From assembly GCA_000435755.1 (NCBI GenBank), contig FR889080.1, forward strand, positions 79,044 to 110,074: DNA of 31,031 bases. The letters run 5' to 3'. This DNA comes from Clostridium sp. CAG:508. GTDB lineage: Bacteria; Bacillota; Clostridia; TANB77; CAG-508. Made by a program: the position numbers and the translations under genes. Below are positions 25,196-31,031 of the stretch, one piece after another; within the stretch, counting starts at the first letter, position 1; each line of letters starts with the position of its first letter. Below the pieces are notes generated by a model. That model searched no databases and was not told the DNA's origin. It saw only the letters and a list, made by a program, of their open reading frames with translations.

Positions 25196-25441
25196 TTATT
25201 GATTTAATTCTTCTTTAACAGTTTGTATTTCTGTTACTGTTGCTTTTTGAGCTGGTTGATAATATCCTTTTGTTTGAGCAACTTTAAATAATTCATATTG
25301 AAAACTTTCGTCTCCATTTCTAATTTGTTGAAGTGTTTGTCTTAATTGCATATTTTCGGCTTCAGTTATAGCTGTTTGATATGCTGTTAAGTCTGCTTTT
25401 ACACTTCCTAAAATATCATTTACCATTGTTTTTTCGTCCAT
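25196..25441 (-). CDS. CotF-family spore coat protein
   Basis: An 81-residue protein that closely follows the short clostridial CotF-type coat proteins. It starts MDEKTMVNDILGSVKADLTA, continues with LRQTLQQIRNGDESFQYELF, and has the hallmark AQTKGYYQPAQKAT near the C-terminus. It is helical, soluble, and has no Cys. Proteins of this family are made late in sporulation and found in the spore coat. The ATG at 25441 follows AAAGGAG. It is the second gene of a two-gene operon and ends at a strong hairpin terminator. Confidence 0.88.
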   Translation of the reverse strand: MDEKTMVNDILGSVKADLTAYQTAITEAENMQLRQTLQQIRNGDESFQYELFKVAQTKGYYQPAQKATVTEIQTVKEELNQ

Positions 25442-25460
25442 TATTTATTCTCCTTTCCAA

Positions 25461-25649
25461 TTAATTATTAAGAAATGACATTAATTTTTGTTTTGTGTTT
25501 AATGCATCTTGTGCAGATTTTGCAAACATTTGCTTAATTTGTGGGTCAACTGCTTGTGATGAAAATGTATTCAATTTTTGATATGCAGTTTCATGTGCTC
25601 CTATTAAATGTCTTAGGTGTTGTAATTCTAGTTGATTTAAATTTGGCAT
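25461..25649 (-). CDS. Small CotF-like spore coat protein, 62 aa
   Basis: A 62-residue helical protein starting MPNLNQLELQHLRHLIGAHE and ending QDALNTKQKLMSFLNN. The heptad-like pattern of an E/H-x-x-H-L helix, a D-P-x-I turn and a second helix is that of the small partner usually encoded beside CotF-type proteins in clostridia. It may form a helical hairpin that pairs with the downstream protein. The ATG at 25649 has a long AAAGGAAGG stretch upstream. The stop is 19 bases before the next ATG, so both are on one mRNA, under the sigma-G-like promoter at 25686-25714. Confidence 0.75.
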   Translation of the reverse strand: MPNLNQLELQHLRHLIGAHETAYQKLNTFSSQAVDPQIKQMFAKSAQDALNTKQKLMSFLNN

Positions 25650-25685
25650 ATTTATCCTTCCTTTCCTACTAATTTATTTCATATC

Positions 25686-25714
25686 TATTATGAGCAAATT
25701 TATAATTTTTATAC
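25686..25714 (-). promoter_or_regulatory. Candidate forespore (sigma-G-like) promoter of coat genes
   Basis: The minus strand reads GTATA (25710-25714), 17 bases, CATAATA (25686-25692), close to the sigma-G pattern GHATR-N18-CATNHTA. It starts right after the pcrA terminator and leaves a leader of about 30 bases. No good sigma-A pair is seen. Confidence 0.42.
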
Positions 25715-25748
25715 AAAAATAAAGAACAGAAAATAATTTTCTGCTCTT
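25715..25748 (-). terminator. Intrinsic terminator of pcrA
   Basis: The arms AAGAACAGAA (25722-25731) and TTCTGCTCTT (25739-25748) pair with one G-U, and a TATTTTTG tract follows on the minus strand. The hairpin overlaps the pcrA stop codon (25747-25749). Confidence 0.7.
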
Positions 25749-28029
25749 AAATAATTTCCAAATTTGCAAATTTAGCCATAAGTCTTTTATGTCCTGATTT
25801 ATCAAATTGAATATCTAGTTTGTAGTCGTCTCCTTCTGCTTCAATTTTTTGTATTATTCCTTCACCAAATTTCTTATGGTAAATTCTCATTCCTTCTTTA
25901 TATTTTGTAATATCTACTCCTGAATTTGCTTGTTTTTGAGATAATGAACTTAAAAAGCTTTCTGCTGTTCTAAATTGATATGTAGATTTTTGTTTTATCT
26001 CGTTTTTTGCTTCATCAAATTTATATGTTGTTACTTTGCCTGCTGATGTTTTTCCATATTCCCAATTACATGACATATCATTAAATTTTTCCTCTTGATC
26101 ATTATTAACAACACCATCTAATAGGTTGTCTGGTATTTCCTTAATAAATCTTGATACTGCATTATAACTTGTAGAACCAAATATTGTTCTATGTTTTGCA
26201 CAAGTTAAATGTAAAAATTGTTTTGCTCTTGTAATTCCTACATAGAATAAACGTCTTTCTTCTTCTAATTCTTTTGGTTCTCCAATTGATTTATAACCAG
26301 GAAAAATACCTTCTTCCATTCCAACTAAGAACACCACTGGAAATTCCAAACCTTTGGCACTATGTAAAGTCATTAAAGTAACTGTGTTATCCTCATCTTG
26401 CATTTCATCCACATCACTTGATAATGTAATACTTTCCAAGAATTCTGGCAATGTATTATCTGCTGATTCTTCTTCAAATTCTATTGCAACTGTCAAAAAT
26501 TCTTCTAAGTTTTGCATTCTTGTTTCAGCTTCAACTGTATTTTCTAATTCTAAAGCCCTTGTATAACCTGATTTGTTTAAAACTTCCTTTAATAATTCTG
26601 AGATACTAAGCTCTTGTTTTTTTAATCTTAATTCTTCTATTAAATTTATAAATTCCTCTGCATTTGCTTTTACTCTATTTAAATCAAATTCTTCTGCATG
26701 TTTAATTATTTCATACATGGAAGTTCCGGTTCTATCTGAAATTTCTTGTATTTTATCTAAACTTGTTTTTCCAATTCCACGTTTTGGTTCATTTATAATT
26801 CTTTTTAATGATAGATTATCTGATGTATTGTGAATTAATCTTAAATATGCAATAGTATCTTTGATTTCTTTTCTTTCATAGAATTTTAATCCACCTACTA
26901 TTTTATATGGTATGTTTTCTCTTCTTAAAATATCTTCTATTGCTCTTGACTGTGCATTCATACGATATAAAATAACAAAATCTTTTGGTTTTAAATATTC
27001 TTCTGTTTTTAAATGTTCAATTTGTTTTACAACATAATTTGCTTCATCATATTCGTCTTCAGCTTGATATAAACAAGGTAGGCTTCCTTCTTCATTTTCT
27101 GTCCACAATTTTTTTTCATATTTATTTTCATTATGTTTTATTACTGCATTTGCTGCTTTTAAAATATTTCCTGTGCAACGATAATTTTGCTCTAATTTAA
27201 TAATCTTAGTACCAGGAAAGTCTTTTTCAAAATTTAAAATATTGCTAATATCTGCACCTCTAAAGCTATATATTCCTTGGTCATTATCACCAACTACTGT
27301 AATATTTCCATAACGTGATGCTAAAATTGTTACTAATGTAAATTGTGCTTTATTAGTATCTTGATATTCATCTACTAAAACATATTTAAATTTTTCTGTG
27401 TAATATTGTAAAACATCTGGATTTTCGCTTAGTATATCAATTGTGTAATTTATTATATCATCAAAATCAATTGCATTATTTTCTCTTAATCTTTTCTGAT
27501 ATAATTCATATACTTGTCCAATTTTTTCTTTTCTAAATTCACCCGAATATTTTGCCTGGTATGCTTTTGGTGTTAACATTTCATTTTTTGCATTACTAAT
27601 TTCTGATAAAACACTTCTATCTGAAAAAGTCTTATCATCTATATTTAATGCTTTTAAACATTCTTTTACAACTGTTTTTTGGTCTGATGTATCAAATATT
27701 AAAAAAGATGTATCAAATCCAATTCTGTCAATAAATCTTCTTAAAATTCGCACACAAATAGAGTGAAAAGTTCCCATCCACATCTCTTGTGCCACATCTC
27801 CAACTATTTTTTCCACTCTTTGTTTCATTTCACTTGCTGCTTTATTTGTAAATGTAATTGCCAATATATTATATGGTTTTACATTTTTTTCTGATATTAA
27901 ATATGCTATTTTATGTGTTAGCACTTTTGTCTTTCCTGAACCTGCACCTGCAATTACCAAACATGGTCCTTCCGTAGCAAGAACTGCCTCTTTTTGTTTA
28001 TCATTTAGTCCTTCAATTAAATTTTGCAT
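25747..28029 (-). CDS. pcrA: ATP-dependent DNA helicase PcrA
   Basis: A 760-residue superfamily 1A 3'-5' helicase with all motifs. They are Walker A GAGSGKT (28-34), TFTNKAASEM (Ia), VDEYQDT (II), GDNDQGIYSFRGAD (III), LEQNYRC (IV), TLHSAKGLEFPVVF (V) and YVGITRAK (VI). The C-terminus YHKKFGEGIIQKIEAEGDDY is the Tudor-like tail that binds RNA polymerase in PcrA, which separates it from RecB-type relatives. It unwinds DNA in repair, plasmid replication and removal of RecA or stalled polymerase. The ATG at 28029 follows AGAGGAAA. It has its own promoter (28064-28093) and terminator. Confidence 0.97.
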   Translation of the reverse strand: MQNLIEGLNDKQKEAVLATEGPCLVIAGAGSGKTKVLTHKIAYLISEKNVKPYNILAITFTNKAASEMKQRVEKIVGDVAQEMWMGTFHSICVRILRRFIDRIGFDTSFLIFDTSDQKTVVKECLKALNIDDKTFSDRSVLSEISNAKNEMLTPKAYQAKYSGEFRKEKIGQVYELYQKRLRENNAIDFDDIINYTIDILSENPDVLQYYTEKFKYVLVDEYQDTNKAQFTLVTILASRYGNITVVGDNDQGIYSFRGADISNILNFEKDFPGTKIIKLEQNYRCTGNILKAANAVIKHNENKYEKKLWTENEEGSLPCLYQAEDEYDEANYVVKQIEHLKTEEYLKPKDFVILYRMNAQSRAIEDILRRENIPYKIVGGLKFYERKEIKDTIAYLRLIHNTSDNLSLKRIINEPKRGIGKTSLDKIQEISDRTGTSMYEIIKHAEEFDLNRVKANAEEFINLIEELRLKKQELSISELLKEVLNKSGYTRALELENTVEAETRMQNLEEFLTVAIEFEEESADNTLPEFLESITLSSDVDEMQDEDNTVTLMTLHSAKGLEFPVVFLVGMEEGIFPGYKSIGEPKELEEERRLFYVGITRAKQFLHLTCAKHRTIFGSTSYNAVSRFIKEIPDNLLDGVVNNDQEEKFNDMSCNWEYGKTSAGKVTTYKFDEAKNEIKQKSTYQFRTAESFLSSLSQKQANSGVDITKYKEGMRIYHKKFGEGIIQKIEAEGDDYKLDIQFDKSGHKRLMAKFANLEII

Positions 28030-28063
28030 TTGTATTTCCTCTTTTCTTATTTTTTGCTATTAC

Positions 28064-28093
28064 ATTATACATAAATTTAAGATTTAAAGTCAA
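28064..28093 (-). promoter_or_regulatory. pcrA promoter
   Basis: TTGACT (28088-28093), 18 bases, TATAAT (28064-28069) on the minus strand, followed by a leader of about 28 bases. A near palindrome GCAAATATTCGC (28103-28114) lies ten bases upstream of the -35. Confidence 0.75.
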
Positions 28094-28131
28094 TACATTT
28101 TAGCAAATATTCGCAAACAAATTTTCTTTTT

Positions 28132-28875
28132 TTAAATTGACATTGCAAAAATTCCTATAAGTAAACCTAACATACTTCCTACGGCGGTCATTCTTCCATG
28201 GTATAAATTATTTGCCTCTGGTGTAAGTTCTCCTGAAACAATATATATCATTGCACCTGCTGCAAACGCTAAACACATTGCTATAATACTTTGTGAAATT
28301 CCTCCAACTAGCGCACCTAAAAAAGCTCCTATTCCTGTTGTAACTCCGGAAAGTACTACATAAAAAATTACTTTAGATTTTTTCATTCCTCCATTTTTCA
28401 TAGGAACTGCCATTGAAATTCCTTCTGGTATATCATGTAAGCATATCGCAATTGCTAAAGACAAACCTAATTTTATTGATGCTCCAAATCCTGAACCTAT
28501 CGCTAATCCTTCTGGTAAATTGTGCAAAGCTAGACCAATACTTACTACTATTCCTGTTTTCAACAAAGCATTTTTACTATCTTTAAATCTAGTAGATTTA
28601 TTAAATTTTTTATCTACTAATAAGTCACATATAATCATCATAACAATTCCTAAAAATATTCCTAAAAATGCGGTCGGTAAGTTTGTTAAATTAAAGGCTT
28701 CTGGTAATAAGTCAAAGCAAACAATTGCCAACATTAGTCCTGATGCAAATGCTAGAATAAAACTTAAAAATTTTTTTGATGGATTTTTAAATTTTACTCC
28801 TATTATTCCTCCTATTGTTGTTCCAAAAGTTCCAAAAAACAACCCAATTAAAGTGGTTTTTAATATTTCGTTCAA
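28132..28875 (-). CDS. ZIP family metal transporter (ZupT-like)
   Basis: A 247-residue protein with about eight membrane helices. It takes up divalent metal such as zinc, iron or manganese. The two signature metal-site helices are present: ALHNLPEGLAIGSGFG (His118, Glu122) and CLHDIPEGISMAVP (His147, Glu151). DLLPEAFNL near residue 55 is also typical. The cytoplasmic loop between helices 3 and 4 is lysine/aspartate-rich but lacks the His cluster of many ZIPs. The start is TTG at 28875, chosen because AAAGGAG lies eight bases upstream and no ATG is nearby. That ribosome site sits in the 3' arm and tail of the hairpin that follows prfA, so expression probably needs read-through or an unrecognised promoter inside prfA. 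The metal preferred cannot be told. Confidence 0.9.
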   Translation of the reverse strand: MNEILKTTLIGLFFGTFGTTIGGIIGVKFKNPSKKFLSFILAFASGLMLAIVCFDLLPEAFNLTNLPTAFLGIFLGIVMMIICDLLVDKKFNKSTRFKDSKNALLKTGIVVSIGLALHNLPEGLAIGSGFGASIKLGLSLAIAICLHDIPEGISMAVPMKNGGMKKSKVIFYVVLSGVTTGIGAFLGALVGGISQSIIAMCLAFAAGAMIYIVSGELTPEANNLYHGRMTAVGSMLGLLIGIFAMSI

Positions 28876-28924
28876 AATAAAAACTCCTTTGAAATAAAAT
28901 TCTTAATTAATTCTATTTCAAAGG
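28876..28924 (-). terminator. Terminator-like hairpin overlapping the ZIP ribosome binding site
   Basis: Perfect 11-base arms CCTTTGAAATA (28886-28896) and TATTTCAAAGG (28914-28924). On the minus strand the 3' arm runs straight into AGTTTTTATTTTG, a good U tract. AAAGG of the arm plus the next AG forms the ZIP Shine-Dalgarno, and the TTG start codon is the end of the U tract. It may act as the prfA terminator, as a translational lid, or as both. Confidence 0.7.
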
Positions 28925-28932
28925 AATTTATT

Positions 28933-29997
28933 TTATTCTTCTTCACTACCTTTTAATTTTTCTGCAGTGTCTGCTGTGATTAAGCTATCTATCATTTCAT
29001 CTAAATCACCATTTAAAAAGTTCTCCATTTGATATATTGAAAGCCCAATTCTGTGGTCTGTTATACGACCTTGTGGATAATTGTATGTTCTTATTTTTTC
29101 ACTTCTGTCACCACTACCAACTTGACTTTTTCTTGCATTTGCTACTTCATTATCTTGTTTCGCTTTTTCTTGTTCATATAATCTTGAACGAAGTAATTTC
29201 ATAGCATAATCTCTATTTTGGAATTGTGATCTTTCAGTTTGGCATTCTGCCACCATTCCTGTTGGAATGTGTATTAAACGAACTGCTGAAGATGTTTTGT
29301 TAATATGTTGTCCACCAGCTCCTGAAGCTCTAAATACTTCCATTTTAATATCAGCTGGATTTATATCTATTTCTACATCTTCTACCTCTGGTAATACTAC
29401 TACCGTTGCAGTTGATGTATGAATTCTACCACTAGCTTCTGTGTCCGGAACTCTTTGTACACGGTGTACTCCACTTTCGAATTTTAGTCTACTATATGCA
29501 CCTTTTCCTGTAATCATAAAAGATATTTCCTTATATCCACCAAGTCCAGTTTCATTTTCATTTAATATTTCTAATTTCCAGTGTTTTTTCTCTGCATACA
29601 TAGAATACATTCTAAATAAAGTACCTGCAAATAAAGCTGCTTCTTCTCCTCCAGCTCCACCACGAATTTCACAAATTACGTTTTTGTCATCATTTGGATC
29701 TTTTGGAATTAATAAAATTTTAATTTCTTCTTCTAATTTAGGAAGTTTTTCTTTGTTTTCCTCAATTTCAATTTCTGCTAATTCTTTCATTTCAGGATCT
29801 TTTAGCATCTCTTTTGCATCTTCTATTGCTTGATTAGCCTTTTTGTATTCTTTATATTTTAAAACTACTGGTTCGATTTCAGCATGTTCCTTCATAAGTG
29901 CTTGCCATTGTGATTGTTGTGCAATTATTTCTGGATCACTAATTTTTCTTGTAACCTCTTCATATCGTTTTTCAACTTCATCTAACTTTTGAAACAT
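28933..29997 (-). CDS. prfA: Peptide chain release factor 1
   Basis: A 354-residue class I release factor that reads UAA and UAG and triggers peptidyl-tRNA hydrolysis. The universal GGQ motif is intact (Gly228-Gln230, in FRASGAGGQHINKTSSAVRL). The stop-codon-reading P-x-T tripeptide appears as PDT in HRVQRVPDTEASGRIHTS. The ATG at 29997 (MFQKLDEVEKRYEEV) follows AGAGGAG; the open frame runs 21 codons further upstream, but that part covers the promoter and is not homologous. It is transcribed from the promoter at 30032-30060. The ZIP gene follows after a hairpin. Confidence 0.97.
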   Translation of the reverse strand: MFQKLDEVEKRYEEVTRKISDPEIIAQQSQWQALMKEHAEIEPVVLKYKEYKKANQAIEDAKEMLKDPEMKELAEIEIEENKEKLPKLEEEIKILLIPKDPNDDKNVICEIRGGAGGEEAALFAGTLFRMYSMYAEKKHWKLEILNENETGLGGYKEISFMITGKGAYSRLKFESGVHRVQRVPDTEASGRIHTSTATVVVLPEVEDVEIDINPADIKMEVFRASGAGGQHINKTSSAVRLIHIPTGMVAECQTERSQFQNRDYAMKLLRSRLYEQEKAKQDNEVANARKSQVGSGDRSEKIRTYNYPQGRITDHRIGLSIYQMENFLNGDLDEMIDSLITADTAEKLKGSEEE

Positions 29998-30031
29998 TAT
30001 TTTTTCTCCTCTTTTATTAATGAACAGAATT

Positions 30032-30060
30032 ATTATACCATAAATATACCTACAATTCAA
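30032..30060 (-). promoter_or_regulatory. prfA promoter
   Basis: TTGAAT (30055-30060), 17 bases, TATAAT (30032-30037) with an upstream TG (ATGGTATAAT), a strong extended -10. The -35 overlaps the last codons of the ATPase gene. Confidence 0.8.
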
Positions 30061-31031
30061 CTAAATTATACTTTATATTAACTGAATCTAAAATTTGTCT
30101 TTCTCTATTACTACAAGTTAAAATAATAATTTGATGTTTCTCAGATTGTTCTGCTAAAAATATTAAGCAATTCTTTAACCTTTCATCATCAAAATATGCA
30201 AACGCCTCATCTAATATAATTGGCATTTTTTCACTTGATATTTCATCAAGCATTGACAATCTTAATGATAAATATAATTCGTCAATTGTTCCAATACTTA
30301 ATCTGTTTGCAGAAATATATTCTCCAGTTTCTAATTCTACAACTAATCCTTTTTCTTCATCAAATATTACTTTTTTATATTTCCCATTTGAAATATTGCT
30401 TGCAATATTTGATAAATTTTGTGTAAATTTTGGAGTAACATTATTTTTCATTTTTTCATATGCTTTTTCTAATAATTCTTTTGTTGCCAATATATATTTA
30501 TTTTTTTCTTCTAATTCATCTAGCTGTTCTTGTAAATTTTCATATTCTTCCTCTTTAGAAATAGAATCCTCTAATTTATCATTCACTTCGTTTTCTTCAT
30601 ATTTTAAGCCATTTAATTCCAATTTATATTCTACTATCTTCTTATTTGAATATTCTAATTCCTTTTCTATTTTATCTTTTTCTTCTATATTAATATTAAT
30701 TTCAAGTTCTTTTGAAATATCTTGTTTGTCTAAGTTGAATTTAAATATTATATCTTCTTTTTCCTGTTTTATCTCTTTTTCTAATTTTTTTGTGTCCTCT
30801 TCTAATAAATTTATTTCACTATTTAATATAGTAATTTTTTCTTTTAGCTCTTTATCTATTTTTTCTTTTTCAATATTTTCTTCGTTTTTTATTCTTTTAT
30901 TTTTAATCAAATAAAAAATAAAAGTTATTATTTCAACAGGAATCAAAAACAAAATTAAATAATTTATTGTTTTATTTTTTATTAAATTAAAATTAAATAA
31001 ATTTAAAATAAATAATAAAATAAAAATTATT
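30050..31031 (-). CDS. Membrane-spanning coiled-coil ATPase, YhaN/SMC-like (C-terminal part)
   Basis: The reading frame is open to the window edge, so about 327 C-terminal residues are seen. The first ~47 form two hydrophobic stretches (through IIFILLFILNLF, then FLIPVEIITFIFYLI) joined by a short NK-rich turn. A coiled coil of about 150 residues rich in Glu and Lys follows, then the C-terminal half of an ABC-type ATPase. That half has the signature-like LSIGTIDELYLSLRLSMLDE, Walker B PIILDEAFAYFDDERL and a QIIILTCSNRE switch strand. The order fits YhaN-like proteins, Rad50/SMC relatives whose coiled coil is interrupted by a membrane hairpin, often paired with a YhaM/SbcD-type nuclease. The Walker A half lies outside. 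The role is probably DNA-end or repair related, but unproven here. Confidence 0.75.
   Translation of the reverse strand, partial: IIFILLFILNLFNFNLIKNKTINYLILFLIPVEIITFIFYLIKNKRIKNEENIEKEKIDKELKEKITILNSEINLLEEDTKKLEKEIKQEKEDIIFKFNLDKQDISKELEININIEEKDKIEKELEYSNKKIVEYKLELNGLKYEENEVNDKLEDSISKEEEYENLQEQLDELEEKNKYILATKELLEKAYEKMKNNVTPKFTQNLSNIASNISNGKYKKVIFDEEKGLVVELETGEYISANRLSIGTIDELYLSLRLSMLDEISSEKMPIILDEAFAYFDDERLKNCLIFLAEQSEKHQIIILTCSNRERQILDSVNIKYNLVEL

Noticed and set aside
28103..28114. A LexA box upstream of pcrA
   Set aside because: GCAAATATTCGC is a near palindrome but does not match the Bacillus or clostridial LexA patterns (GAAC...GTTC/T).
29998..30060. N-terminal extension of prfA by 21 codons
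   Set aside because: It covers the prfA promoter and is not homologous to release factors; ATG 29997 has the ribosome site.
1..31031. Mobile elements, CRISPR arrays, tRNA or rRNA genes
   Set aside because: No transposase, integrase, regularly spaced repeats, cloverleaf or rRNA-like sequence was found on reading both strands.

Overview
The window looks like a chromosomal segment of an AT-rich, endospore-forming Firmicute of the class Clostridia. The sporulation phosphatase SpoIIE, two small CotF-type spore coat proteins, MecA, AcpS, PcrA and a DUF4321-radC-mreBCD-PBP2-minC block all fit this. Ribosome binding sites are strong AGGAGG types and codon use is A/T-ending. I cannot name a genus. 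No tRNA, rRNA, insertion sequence, prophage or CRISPR array was seen. Apart from mecA and three small genes at 16.3-17.2 kb, everything is on the minus strand, so the text below follows minus-strand transcription, from high to low coordinates.

Right end (31.0-25.1 kb): the C-terminal part of a membrane-spanning coiled-coil ATPase (YhaN-like) runs off the edge. Next come prfA with its own near-consensus promoter, a ZIP metal transporter whose ribosome binding site is buried in a terminator-like hairpin, the helicase gene pcrA, and two coat-protein genes preceded by a sigma-G-like promoter. A LytM/M23 peptidase (25.06-24.08 kb) follows, with a 26-bp palindrome over its promoter. The plus-strand mecA gene converges on it across a shared terminator.

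Middle (23.2-17.2 kb): a cell-shape operon starts at a near-consensus sigma-A promoter and reads DUF4321, radC (broken by a one-base insertion), mreB, mreC, mreD, a class B penicillin-binding protein and a short MinC that lacks the FtsZ-inhibiting domain. No minD follows. A plus-strand cluster of three small unknown genes converges on minC and overlaps it by nine bases.

Left half (16.0-0 kb): a two-gene operon of giant surface proteins (1667 and 1586 aa) carries SdrD_B-like and DUF11-like domains, and the second protein has a probable N-terminal thioester adhesin domain. It ends at a clear terminator. Then come spoIIE, a WG-repeat membrane protein, an unknown tail-anchored protein, acpS and the start of a TatD nuclease gene. 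A 16-bp identical element lies both upstream of spoIIE and just after its stop codon, upstream of the WG gene, which suggests that the two units are co-regulated.

The most unusual items are this duplicated element, the thioester-type surface operon, the terminator/ribosome-binding-site overlap before the ZIP gene, the palindrome before the M23 gene, the short MinC, the broken radC and the small three-gene cluster. I do not see a complete new defence or mobile system.
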